From contig RPFO01000507.1 of assembly GCA_009746045.1 (NCBI GenBank), positions 1 to 51,161 of the forward strand: DNA of 51,161 bases, written 5' to 3'. Position numbers and translations under genes: made by a program. The DNA is from Mesostigma viride. Its lineage: Eukaryota; Streptophyta; Mesostigmatophyceae; Mesostigmatales; Mesostigmataceae. The notes below the pieces were generated by a model. That model was given only the letters and a program-made list of their open reading frames with translations. It was not told the DNA's origin and searched no databases. Positions 21,400-31,902 of this stretch are shown here, piece by piece. The stretch's first letter is position 1, and each line of letters opens with the position of its first letter.

Positions 21400-22575
21400 G
21401 GACTGGCGTGGGTGTGCTGGGTGGGATGCGTGGGTGTGGTGGGCATGTGTGCGTGGGTGTGGTGGTGGGCTAGCATGTGTGCGTGGGTGTGGTGGGTGGC
21501 TGGCATGCGTGCGTGGGTGTGGTGGGTGGGTGGCATGCGTGCGTGGGTGTGGTGGGTGCCTGGCATGCGTGCATGGGTGTGATGGGTGGCTGGCCTGCGT
21601 GCGTGGGTGTGGTGGGTGGCTGGCATGCGTGCGTGAATGTGGTGGTGGGCTAGCATGCGCGCGTGGATGTGGTGGTGGGCTGGCCTGCGTGCGTGGGTGT
21701 CTGGGGTGGCTGGCATGCGTGCGTGGGTGTGGTGGGTGGCTGGCATGCGTGCGTGAATGTGGTGGTGGGCTAGCATGCGTGCGTGGGTGTGGTGGATGGC
21801 TGGCATGCGTGCGTGGGTGTGGTGAATGGCTGGCATGCATGTGTGGGTGTGGTGGTGGGCTAGCATACGTGCGTGGGTGTCGCGGGTGGCTGGCATGCGT
21901 GCATGGGTGTGGTGGGTGGCATGCTTGCGTGCGTGGGTGTGGTGGATGGCTGCCATGCGTGCGTGGGTGTGGTGGATGCGTGCATGGGTGTGGTGGGTGG
22001 CTGGCATGCGTGCGTGGGTGTGGTGGATGCGTGGCATGCCTGTGTGGGTGTGGTGGTGGGCTGGCATGCGTGCGTGTGGTGGTGGGCTGGCATGCATGCG
22101 TGGGGTGTGTGTGGTGGCTGGCAGGCCTGTGTGCGTGGGTGTGGTGGTGGATGCATGGCATGCGTGCGTGGGTGTGGTGGATGGCTGGCATGCGTGCGTG
22201 GGTGTGGTGGTGGGCTGGCATGCGTGCGTGGGTGTGTTGGATGGGTAGCATGCGTGCGTGGGTGTGGTGGGTGGCTGGCCTGCGTGCGTGGGTGTGGTGG
22301 ATGGCTGGCTTGCGTGCGTGGGTGTGGTGGATGTGTGCGTGGGTGTGGTGGGTGGCTGGCATACGTGCGTGGGTGTGGTGGGTGGCTGGCATGCGTGCAT
22401 GGGTGTGGTGGGTGGCTGGCATGCGTGCGTGGGTGTGGTGGGTGGCTGGCATGCGTGCGTGGGTGTGTTGGATGGGTGGCATGCGTGCGTGGGTGTGTTG
22501 GATGGGTGGCATGCGTGCGTGGGTGTGTCGGATGGGTGGCATGTGTGCGTGGGTGTGGTGGTGGATGCGTGGCAT
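21400..22575 (+). repeat. 30-bp minisatellite, left arm
   Basis: About 39 units close to GGCATGCGTGCGTGGGTGTGG plus a variable GGTGGCT end. Because the period is a multiple of three, every frame stays open and encodes an artificial ten-residue repeat; these are not genes. Confidence 0.9.
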
Positions 22576-24539
22576 GCGGGAAGTGACGCAACGAATGTTA
22601 TGGCCGAGCAAACTGGGCCTCCTTGCCCGTGGCTGACGGAAATACAATTCAAACAGACGGCCTCAAAGCATAGTAATGAATGCAACGACGTTCAAAAGCG
22701 TCCCAGATCGACATGAAAAGAAACCGAGCGCTAAAGCCGGTAGAATACATGCATGGCGGGACATGATGTATTGGAAAAGCCTGGTTGCCTCCGTATCCGC
22801 TCCTGACGTGAACAAATGGAAAGAGACCGCCTGGAAGCCAACATATGCATGCGCCACTGTTCCGAAGCCCAGCAAACACGAACAGAGCTTACCCAGGCGT
22901 CATTCCGGGTGCCACCATCTTACCCTGACAGTCGTCATCCTAGCAACCTCTAGCAGAGCTTACGGCCCCCACAGTCCAGGAGTTTCCATGACCCATCATA
23001 ACGTACCTCAGCATCGGTGACTTTAAAACCACGCTTCTAAGCGTACAAGAATACCACTAGCTTTCCTGTAACAAACATGACCAACTGAGCACGTCGCTGT
23101 CGACAGCCATACCATTTGTCCAGCGGCCATTTGCGACGCGATGCAATTGATGTGCATTATTTTGCTGGGCCCGTGGGCCACATCGCCGTCAACGGCTCAA
23201 CGCTGCGCTCTGGTGGGTCTTCACGTGTGGACGTCAGCCTTCAAGTGTCGTCCAATCTGCTTTCTCGGTTTCGAAAAATTTGGTCGAGACGATTGCCATC
23301 GGCGCCGCGCTTCCACTTTCCGGCGACTGCGAGGATGCCACGTTACCGTTTTCTACCCTTTTACAGCCGTACGCTTTGCGACCGTTTTCATTACTAGTGT
23401 TCCTTTGGAATACGACATTATTAGTAACCGAGCAAGAAGATTGGACGACACTCGAGGGCTGACGGTTCACACGTAAAAACTCAAAGCGCAGCGTTGAGCC
23501 GTTGACGGCGATGATTGTGGCCCACGGGCCCAACAAAATGATGCACATCACAATTCTAACAAAAACCAGCAGCCTACCTATTACCTACCCAACCCTAATT
23601 GCATCACGCTGCAAATGGCCACGGGATTACGGTATGGCTGTCGATAGGAAAGTGTTCAGTTCGTCATGCCGTTGGGAAAGCTAGCTCTCTTTTTGTGCGC
23701 TTAGGAGCGCGGTTTTAAAATCACCGATGCTTAGGTACGTAATGATGGGTCATGCAAGCTCCTGGACTGTGGGGGCCGTAAGCTCTTGGAGAGGTTGCTG
23801 GGATGACGACTGTCAGGGTAAGACGGTGGCACCCGGAATGACGCCTGGGTAAGCTGCATTTTTGTTTTCTGGGCTTTGGAACGGTGTCGCCTGCATATGT
23901 TGGCTTCCAGGCGGTCTCTTTCCATTTGTTCACGTCAGGAGCGGATACGAAGGCAACCAGGCTTTTCCAATACATCATGCCCCGCCATGCATATATTCCG
24001 ATATGCATATATTCCACTGTATTTTGCGCTCGGTTTCGTTTTATTTCGATTTGGGACGCTTTTGAACGTCGTTGCATGCATTACCATGCTTCGAGGCCGT
24101 CTGTTTGAGGTGTGTTTCCGTCAGCAACGGGAAAGGAGGCCCAGTTTGCTCGGCCATAACATTCGTTGCGTCACTTCCCGCAAGGCAGGTATGACTCCCG
24201 CTCTTTGTTTATGTATTTCGATTATGGACAACGCCTTTTTATTCTCTTACCAGCAACCGGGCAGTGTTTTTCCGTTGTGTTTCGGTCAGCAACGCTTACC
24301 GAGCATCTCTGGTGCGTTATTCCCTGTCACGCAGATATTCCTTCGTTCTTCTAACTGGGGTCTGTTGTATTTCGATTGTAAGTTTTATGAAATTCCCATC
24401 AACTGATTTGTTGGCATATTTTGGCTGTTGCACTTACTGCATGCAACTTTGGATAGGCAACGATTAATAGCTATTATATATTATGTTTGGTAACTATATG
24501 TCCTTTTTAAAACTATATTATTCTCAGTATATAAACGCC

Positions 24540-25665
24540 AGCCCCCCCAACACACCCAGGCACGCATGCCACCCATCCAACACACCCACGCACGCATGCC
24601 AGCCACCCACCACACCCACACACGCATGCCAGCCACCCACCACACCCACGCACGCATGCCAGCCACCCACCACCCCCACGCACGCATGCCAGCCACCCAC
24701 CACACCCACGCACGCATGCCAGCCACCCACCACACCCACGCACGCATGCCAGCCACCCACCACACCCACGCACGCATGCCAGCCCACCACCACACCCACA
24801 CACGCATGCCAGCCATCCATTACACCCATGCACGCATGCCAGCCATCCAACACACCCACGCGCGCATGCCAGCCCACCACCACACCCACGCACGCATGCC
24901 AGCCCAACACCACATCCACGCATGCATGCCAGCCACCCACGCACGCATGCCAGCCACCCACCACACCCATGCACGCATGCCACCCATCCACCACACCCAC
25001 GCACGCATGCCAGCCATCCACCACACCCACGCACGCATGCCAGCCCACCACCACACCCACGCACGCATGCTAGCCCACCACCACATTCACGCACGCATCC
25101 CAGCCACCCACCACAACCAGGCACGCATGCCAGGCACCCAACACACCCACGCACACATGCCAGGCACCCAACACATCCACTCACGCATGCCAGCCCACCA
25201 CCACACTCACGCACGCATGCTAGCCCACCCGCGCACGCATGCCAGCCATCCACCGCACCCATGCACGCATGCCACGCATCCACCACACCCACGCACGCAT
25301 GCCAGCCATCCACCACACCCACGCACGCATGCCAGCCCACCACCACACCCACGCACGCATGCTAGCCCACCACCACATTCACGCACGCATGCCAGCCACC
25401 CACCACAACCAGGCACGCATGCCAGGCACCCACCACACCCACGCACACATGCCAGGCACCCACCACATCCACGCACGCATGCCAGCCCACCACCACACTC
25501 ACGCACGCATGCTAGCCCACCCGCGCACGCATGCCAGCCTTCCACCGCACCCACGCACGCATGCCACGCATCCACCACACCCACGCACGCCATGGCAGCC
25601 ACCCACCACACGCACGCATCCACCACACCCACGCACGCATGCGACACACCCATGCCAGTCCTCAC
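24540..25665 (-). repeat. 30-bp minisatellite, right arm (inverted)
   Basis: About 37 units of the reverse complement of the left-arm minisatellite (CACGCACGCATGCCAGCCAC). Variants such as missing half-units differ between the arms, so the arms have diverged by slippage since duplication. Confidence 0.9.
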
Positions 25666-25734
25666 ATGATTGGATTAGGTCTCTCTTCAGATCTGCTCCC
25701 ATGAATTTGTGATAGAATTCTTGCCTTCGTTGAA

Positions 25735-26365
25735 GGGTCTACCTGCAGAGAGACCCCTCCCAACTTCCAAGGTTTCATCCTTTTTGATTGCTTGTAAGGG
25801 TCTAGCTGCAGGTAGACCCTCCCAATTATTGGTTGTTTTTTCGCATTCCTGTAAGGGTCTAGCTGCAGCTAGACCCCACCCAACTTCCAAGGTTTCATCC
25901 TTTTTGATTGCATGTAAGGGTCTAGCTGCAGGTAGACCCTCCCAATTATTGGTTGTTTTTTCGCATTCCTGTAAGGGTCTAGCTGCAGCTAGACCCCTCC
26001 CAACTTCCAAGGTTTCATCCTTTTTGATTGCATGTAAGGGTCTAGCTGCAGGTAGACCCTCCCAATTATTGGTTGTTTTTTCGCATTCCTGTAAGGGTCT
26101 AGCTGCAGCTAGACCCCTCCCAACTTCCAAGGTTTCATCCTTTTTGATTGCATGTAAGGGTATAGCTGCAGGTAGACCCTCCCAATTATTGGTTGTTTTT
26201 TCGCATTCCTGTAAGGGTCTAGCTGCAGCTAGACCCCTCCCAACTTCAATGTTTCATCTTTGTATGATTTGAGGGGTCTAGCTGCAGGAAGACCTCCCAG
26301 TTATTCGATGTTTATTTTTTGCGTTCACGGAAGGGTCTAGCTGCAGCGAGACCCCTCCCAACTTG
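25735..26365 (-). repeat. About 120-bp tandem units, right arm (inverted)
   Basis: Reverse-complement counterpart of the array at 20815-21345, with five units and the same GTCTAGCTGCAGCTAGAC palindromes. Some units have one half altered. Confidence 0.85.
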
Positions 26366-26500
26366 GAGGTTGCGAAAAAATTGTTTCTCAGGTCTACATG
26401 ATTCTTACGGATACTTTCGAAATTGCTCCATGGCTTTGTATCATTTGCTGCAGATGTCTTGGAACGATGCGTCCTATTATTCAAAGGCCAAGGCCACCAA

Positions 26501-27061
26501 TGTTTCACCGCAAACAGTGAGCCCCCCGGGATCTCCGGATTAGGTGGGGAAGGTTCCAGAGGACGTTCCAGCCTTGCCTCCTCGTGCGTCCCCTCAGACG
26601 CATTAGGGGTCTGTCATGTCCGTTAGGTCTCCAGCTCCGGCCACACTGCCCGCATCGTTAATTTTGATTTAGCCGAAAGGCCCTTCGGAATTAGACGATA
26701 GCGTTTTATTAGCTGCAAGTGCTACTGTGCCCGTGCAAATAAATAATTAGTAGCTTGTTTTTTTTGTTAACGAACAACTCTTGAACTTGCTGCGCAACTT
26801 AATAATTCTTTGTTTGTTTGGTATAACCCAACGGAAGGGGGAGTTGAGGCACGCATGTTGAGAACGGGGAGGTTAAGTGTGAAGTTGCACACACCATATG
26901 GTAGAATCGATGTTGAGCAAGTGGGCGAGGGTCTAGCTGCAGAGAGTCCTCAATTGCAATTATTTTCGTTTCGCTTTGTGCAAGTATTCCAATTGGAGTT
27001 GAATTCGGAAATATATACCTGCGCTGGTTGTCTCCTTGATAAGCCGACTCAGTACAGTCGA
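26501..27061. other. Sequence between foldback element and LINE tail
   Basis: No supported gene. A lone GGGTCTAGCTGCAG half-unit at about 26927 shows that the foldback repeat family reaches beyond the main element. The end near 27024 has the retroelement-tail word noted at 19630. Confidence 0.4.
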
Positions 27062-27252
27062 GTGTGATGGGATGGATGGCGCTTATTATCGAAGTCCTAG
27101 TGACAGGGGTATGTGGGCACCACGGCCCGAATCTGGGGTACTGTGAATGCCTCCCACCGGCTTGGGGGTGTCACACGCGGAGCCCCCACTGGCTTGGGGG
27201 TGGTCTCCTTCATTACTAATTGCCACCTATCCTTGCGAACAATTGGCCCCCA
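27062..27252 (-). mobile_element. 5'-truncated LINE tail, minus orientation
   Basis: Reverse complement of the 3' end of the LINE at 1-5213: GATGGGATGGATGG tail, then GGGCACC...CACACGCGGAGCCCCCAC and GGCTTGGGGGTGGTCTCCTT. It is diverged by perhaps 15%. This is a normal short 5'-truncated insertion. Confidence 0.8.
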
Positions 27253-27958
27253 GATTACAGACACATCGATGGATTACGACACTACTTTGCAATACTCGTC
27301 GCAAATGAGGGACGTCTTGAAGTCACATGTGACGGGATGGGCCGCGGCAACAGGGGTTATAATTTTGCTGCTGTTGTTCGAAGGGGCGCACTTTGACATG
27401 TATTTTCTACACTTTGACATGTATGCTCGGTTTCTTTCAAAGCACACCTAGTCAATGTTTGCGGTGCATGGTTCACGCACGAGATGAAGGAGCAAGAGGT
27501 GGCCCGGAACGAGGGTGAGTAAAGGTGAGTCGTTTTTTGTTGAATTGAGGGAATTACTATTCTATGCGGTCAAGATAGAGCCATCAGGTTTCTTCCTAGT
27601 ATTCTGATCCTAGTATTGTTGGTGATGGTTGTTGTGAAGCCTCTTTTTGCAGCGCGACCTTGATTTTATTATTTAAGTTATGTAAATGATATAGGCAACG
27701 GACGAACTGAAGTGCACGCGATAGCAGGAACGGTAGTAGTCTGAAAGACTTCGACAATTTCCGTCATCAGGTTGTCCCCGCACCTTTTTGTAGGCACATT
27801 GCCTTGTCAATTAGTACATGCAAATATATATACGATTCCATCAAACTTTTTTTAGAGTTTGTTGATTCCCTGAATTCTACAAAACCCTAAGGTGACCCCA
27901 TTTGCCGTACGGACCTACTTGCCATGCCATGCCAATCTGCCACGTGGTATACATGGTA
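27253..27958. other. Non-coding spacer before the virus-like region
   Basis: AT-richer than its right-hand neighbour. Nothing recognised apart from short open frames. Confidence 0.4.
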
Positions 27959-28075
27959 TAGGTGACAGGCGCCAGCATACAATCCCGTGGGTGACGAGCG
28001 ACAGTAGACATTCGTGTGGGTAACAGATGGCAGCATATGGTGGCGTGGGTTACAGGAGGCAGTGTTACTCGATGG
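27959..28075 (+). repeat. Four degenerate 29-bp units
   Basis: Units of about 29 bases beginning GGTGACAGGCGCCAGCAT, GGGTGACGAGCGACAGTAG, GGGTAACAGATGGCAGCAT and GGGTTACAGGAGGCAGTG. They are diverged relatives of the array at about 30270-30530 on the other side of the next two genes. Confidence 0.6.
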
Positions 28076-28207
28076 GTCTAGTTGCTATATGACTCATTGG
28101 AATAGTTCAAGTCCCATGCACATAAGGAAAATGTCATTTCATTACAATAAGAATCATAAGGAATAGGCCATTACTAGACCCCTTTGCAGGCACGCAGGCC
28201 TGGCTGT

Positions 28208-29002
28208 TTAGCGGTTGTACATGCGCAGGCAGGGCGTCTGGCGGCCCTCAAACCCAGTGCAATCGTCTTTCACACGCAGAGTGTCCCCGCGCAGGGGGAA
28301 CTTCACATCTGAGGTGCAAGTCCACACGTGGGTGAGCAGAGTGCAGTCCGCCTTGTGGATCTTCCAGTGCGCAACCTGGCACTCGCGGGAGCAGTACCGC
28401 GCATCCTGGCAGCTGGCGCACCTGCGCTTCACCTCTCTCTTGCCCTTCTTCTCACACCCCGGCGCAGCGCAGAAACCGCGAACCGACTCGGGGAAAGGAC
28501 CAATGGGGCTGTCCAAAATGGGCGTGCGCACTGTGATCACCACCTTCTCGCAGGGGCGGGTATAGGGAAACGCCGTCCTCGCAACGATCTTGTCCGCGTC
28601 CTTGGGCACGCGGAAGGACAGGCCAATCCTGGTAACCAGGTCGATGAACCCGTCGTCCTCCTTCTTCTCGCGAAGGAGGACGCACAGAAGCATGAACTCG
28701 CTCTCAGGGCGAATGTGGGACAGGATCTGACTGCGAACGCAGTACTTCCTGCTGATCGCAGTGCGTACGTCAATGAATTCAAACTCCAACTGGCGATCCA
28801 GAGCCGTAAAGGAGTCGAAACGAACCAGCACGCAAAAGGGGGTTTTCAACTTCTTTTCCCACTCATTCACGCAGCTGTACAAATTGCTGGAGTTTTCCAT
28901 GGCCTTGCGCACCACCAAGCGGTACCAGCCCCCGCACAACTCCGCAAACAGGTCGGAGTGATCCTGAGGGAGCTCATTGGCAATCAGAGGGGTGGAATCC
29001 AT
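28208..29002 (-). CDS. MYND zinc-finger protein
   Basis: 264 residues from the ATG at 29002 to the TAA at 28208-28210. The first 170 residues have no recognised domain. A MYND finger lies at about residues 180-220: CEKK...CASCQDARYCSRECQVAHWKIHKADC, with the Cys/His spacing typical of the family. MYND fingers mediate protein-protein contacts, often in transcription control. The gene is head-to-head with 29449, sharing a 446-base divergent promoter with TATA-like and CCAAT motifs. A second, unrelated-sequence MYND protein is at 33482. I infer a viral gene that engages host regulators. Confidence 0.8.
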   Translation of the reverse strand: MDSTPLIANELPQDHSDLFAELCGGWYRLVVRKAMENSSNLYSCVNEWEKKLKTPFCVLVRFDSFTALDRQLEFEFIDVRTAISRKYCVRSQILSHIRPESEFMLLCVLLREKKEDDGFIDLVTRIGLSFRVPKDADKIVARTAFPYTRPCEKVVITVRTPILDSPIGPFPESVRGFCAAPGCEKKGKREVKRRCASCQDARYCSRECQVAHWKIHKADCTLLTHVWTCTSDVKFPLRGDTLRVKDDCTGFEGRQTPCLRMYNR

Positions 29003-29448
29003 AGCGGCTGACAGTCTGTGCGTGCTCGTGCGGATTGGCGTGGTTTGGCTGCCAAACTCGCCCGCCTCCGCTTATGTGCCCGCACCCCCCCGCCCCGCCC
29101 AATAGTCCCGTGCCACGCGGCAGGTCCGGATTGGTGGGACGGAATATTCCCACGGATATCCCATGGAAGCGCCGCGCCTTCTAGAAGCGCGCCGCGCCGG
29201 GAATATTCCCATGAATATCCCGTGGAAGCGCCGCGCCTCCGCCACGTGGCAGCGTCCCATTGGTCCGCTTGGACTATTCGTGGGAATATGCCGCCGTGTC
29301 GTGCCCGCGTGACACGCGGCGGACTCCCATTGGACTGTCGTGGGTGTCGCGCGCTTCGCGCGGGCCTCGGCAGGGATAAAACGCGGAGGCGGGCGTTTGG
29401 GGGTCCCAATCCGCCCAGCACCACTCAAAACCAACTCCTCTCACTGCA
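29003..29448. promoter_or_regulatory. Divergent promoter with 59-bp direct repeats
   Basis: Two near-identical 38-base blocks at 29141-29178 and 29200-29237 begin GGAATATTCCCA and end GGAAGCGCCGCGCC; a third partial is near 29271. ATTGG/CCAAT boxes occur at about 29099, 29130, 29253 and 29327. A TATA-like GATAAAA at 29375-29381 is followed by CGCGGAGGCGGGCG; the same words appear inverted at 29059-29076 (CATAAGCGGAGGCGGGCG on the minus strand), facing the 28208 gene. Confidence 0.6.
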
Positions 29449-30117
29449 ATGGAGCCCTCCCGCGATAAGCCGGCTATGGCGGCAACGGATGTCCCTCCTG
29501 CCAAGCGCCAGCCGCCTGCAAACGGCAATGGCGAGCAGTCCCCCGCCATGAAGGTGTACCTGAAACAGCGGGACACCGAGGACAAGGTGGCAAAGTTCCT
29601 GGGGGCTGTGAAAACCAAGCAGGGGCACGCAAACACGCACGAATTCGATGAGAAGTACAAGCGGGACGCGCACATGCACGATATCCAAGTGCTGCCGGGC
29701 GGCGAGATTTTCTGCGAGAATGCCGCATCGGTGGGCGCCTTCCTCTGCGATTCGGGCGTTTTTGGGAAGAGCGCGCGCGCAGAACCGCCTGCACAGAACA
29801 GGGCTGGCAGTGTGCGGGGGCCTGTTACTTGCGGCGTGTGCAAGAAGCACACCGATTTCCTGCTGGATCCGCAGCAGGATGCCAGCGGAGGGGAGGACCC
29901 TCAGGAGCATATCCATATCCACGGTGTGTGTGTGGATTGCGCTGTGCAGACCATAGAAACGAGCGGCAAGCGCGGCATGTGGTGCCCCTTGTGCGCTGCG
30001 GACCCTTTGATCGAAGTGCTGATCGATTTGGGCCGCGCAAAACACCTTTCGGAGGCCCCGTACTTTGTGTACAGCCCCGAGAAGAGCCTGCTGGCTGCTG
30101 CTTATGAGGATATGTGA
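29449..30117 (+). CDS. RING-like zinc protein
   Basis: 222 residues. The N-terminal half is basic and polar. From about residue 127 there are three Cys pairs, CGVC...CVDC...CPLC, with a His-rich stretch (EHIHIHG) between, which fits a RING-like or treble-clef zinc fold, though the spacing is not canonical. RING domains act as ubiquitin ligases; that function is inferred weakly. The start ATG is about 70 bases past the GATAAAA box, and an AATAAA at 30131 lies just after the stop. Confidence 0.6.
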   Translation: MEPSRDKPAMAATDVPPAKRQPPANGNGEQSPAMKVYLKQRDTEDKVAKFLGAVKTKQGHANTHEFDEKYKRDAHMHDIQVLPGGEIFCENAASVGAFLCDSGVFGKSARAEPPAQNRAGSVRGPVTCGVCKKHTDFLLDPQQDASGGEDPQEHIHIHGVCVDCAVQTIETSGKRGMWCPLCAADPLIEVLIDLGRAKHLSEAPYFVYSPEKSLLAAAYEDM

Positions 30118-30130
30118 ATGGTGCAGTACT

Positions 30131-30136
30131 AATAAA
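30131..30136 (+). terminator. Polyadenylation signal AATAAA
   Basis: Canonical hexamer 14 bases after the TGA of the 29449 gene. Confidence 0.6.
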
Positions 30137-30269
30137 GCTTGGATTGTTTTCCTTATAAAGTCCCCACAATGAGCCCCACATAGATAGCCCGGCGGCGCGG
30201 ACTCGCGGACTTAGAAGCCCCGGCAGCACGCGCGGGCCGACAGGCGCCGGATCGGACAGGCGGCGGGCT

Positions 30270-30530
30270 GACAGGCGCTGGTTATAGCAGGTGTCAGACG
30301 CCAGCAGCAACTCGCATGGGTGACGGGCGCCAGCAGCAACTCGCGTGGGTGACGGGCGCCAGCAGCAACTTGTATGGGTGACGGGCGCCAGCAGCAACTC
30401 GCGTGGGTGACGGGCGCCAGCAGCAACTCGTATGGGTGACGGGCGCCAGCAGCAACTCGCGTGGGTGACGGGCGCCAGCGGCAACTCGCATAGGTGACGG
30501 GCGCCAGCAGCGACTCGCGCGGGTGACAGA
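30270..30530 (+). repeat. 29-bp tandem repeat array
   Basis: About eight units of GGGTGACGGGCGCCAGCAGC plus AACTCGCGT-like ends. More degenerate units trail on to about 30760. The apparent long minus-strand ORF across it is a product of the period and is not a gene. Confidence 0.9.
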
Positions 30531-30879
30531 CGCCAGTAGTCAGCTCTGCATGGGACTGCGCGGGACGACAGGCGCGGGCTGAGGGGTGCCGCGACTGACA
30601 GGCGCGGGCTAGTAGCTGCAAGATCCGACAGGTGACCGCCGCCAGCAGTAAGTGCCGTCGGTGACGGGCGCCAGCAGTCACCGGGGCACGGGACTGCGCG
30701 GGCCGACAGGCGCCGGTTCCGACAGCCGCGGGCCGGCAGCCGACGGTTACGGCACGTGACAGGCGCCCGTGAACCCTCCATGCCCCGCGGGCCGAATCCG
30801 GGTCGAGTCAGTGCCGAGTCGGCGCGCGGACGCCGGAAAGCGGACGCACACCGCCGGGCGGGGCGGGCGAACGGTTCGG

Positions 30880-31745
30880 GCGAACGGTTCGGGCGAACGG
30901 TTCGGGCTATCCCCCACGACACTCGACGAATCCCACGGAAAATGAAAAGTTTGAAAAGTTCGGGCTATCCTGTTCGCCCGAACTTTTCGCGATAGCCCGA
31001 ACTTTTCAAAACCTCACACGGGAAAACCAAAAGTTTTGAAAAGTTTTGGCTCTGAGTCCCACGGCAAATGAAAAGTTTGAAAAGTTCGGGCGAAGGTTCG
31101 GGCGAACGAAATATAGCACGAACCGCCAACTTAGTCCCCACCGGACGGGGTGCACCGCACTTTCGTATATACTCTACCTTCCTTTCCTAACACATAAAAT
31201 ATTGCACATGCTTCCTAACACATATTATTCTAACACACTTCCTAACACATATTATTTACAACTACACACTACCCTGTATACAGCCATACCCATAATAATA
31301 TGTGTTAGCAACCCTACCTATATTTTATGTGTTAGCAACCATACCCATAATAATATGTGTTAGCAACCATACCTATATTTTATGTGTTAGCAACCATACC
31401 CATAATAATATGTGTTAGCAACCATACCTATATTTTATGTGTTAGCAACCATACCCATAATAATATGTGTTAGCAAACCAACACTAAGGATATACACACC
31501 CCTACCCGTGCACACCCCCGCCAGTGGGAACTAAGTTGGCGGTTCGGGCGATTTTGCGTTCGCCCGAACCATAGCCCGAACTTTTCAAACTTTTCATTTG
31601 CCGTGGGAATCAGAGCCAAAACTTTTCAAAACTTTTCGTTTTCGCGTGGGAGGCTCTGAAAAGTTCGGGCTATCCTGAAAAGTTCGGGCTATCCTGTTCG
31701 CCCGAACTTTTCAAACTTTTCGTTTGCCGTGGGAGACGGCCAGTG
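30880..31745. repeat. Inverted repeat with TTCGGGC/AAAAGTT words around an AT-rich centre
   Basis: The left arm (about 30880-31145) has CGGGCGAACGG, GAAAAGTTCGGGCTATCC and CCCACGGCAAATGAAAAG, ending CGCCAACTTAGTCCCCAC. The right arm (about 31520-31745) carries their reverse complements, beginning GGGAACTAAGTTGGCG. The core holds about four units of a 52-bp repeat (ATAATATGTGTTAGCAACC, 31292-31470). There are no genes. This could be a small foldback/MITE or a viral structural repeat. Confidence 0.8.
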
Positions 31746-31902
31746 CCGTGGGGGACAGCCCGAACCGCTCCGGCGCGGGGCCGGGGACGGGACGGGGAGG
31801 GGGACACAAGCCGCGGGGCCGCGATCCAACACACACGCGCGCACGCAGAGACGGACCAACCCAACAAACTTTATTAACAATATACGGATCCGTATATGCG
31901 AC

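Larger units (their letters stand above)
20690..26500. mobile_element. Foldback-like element: giant inverted repeat with tandem-repeat arms
   Basis: The left arm (about 20690-23270) is the reverse complement of the right arm (about 23425-26500), centred near 23350. From outside in, each arm has a diverged outer flank, a tandem array of about 120-bp units, a 30-bp minisatellite, and a stretch of ordinary sequence (for example 22580-23040 against 23710-24180, and 23150-23270 against 23430-23560). The right arm has an extra stretch of about 350 bases (24187-24535). No transposase ORF is found. Long inverted repeats made of tandem subunits are the hallmark of foldback (FB) elements; that match is structural only. 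Outer limits are approximate and no target duplication was identified. Confidence 0.75.

Noticed and set aside
21353-22636. Long ORFs on both strands of the minisatellite (over 400 codons)
   Set aside because: The 30-bp period keeps all frames open; the products are ten-residue repeats with no start context and no relation to known proteins.
24540-25660. CRISPR-like regular array
   Set aside because: Units are contiguous with no distinct spacers, and the genome is eukaryotic; it is a minisatellite.
29825-30922. 365-codon minus-strand ORF
   Set aside because: It crosses the 29-bp repeat array and lies antisense to the 29449 gene; composition is driven by the repeat.
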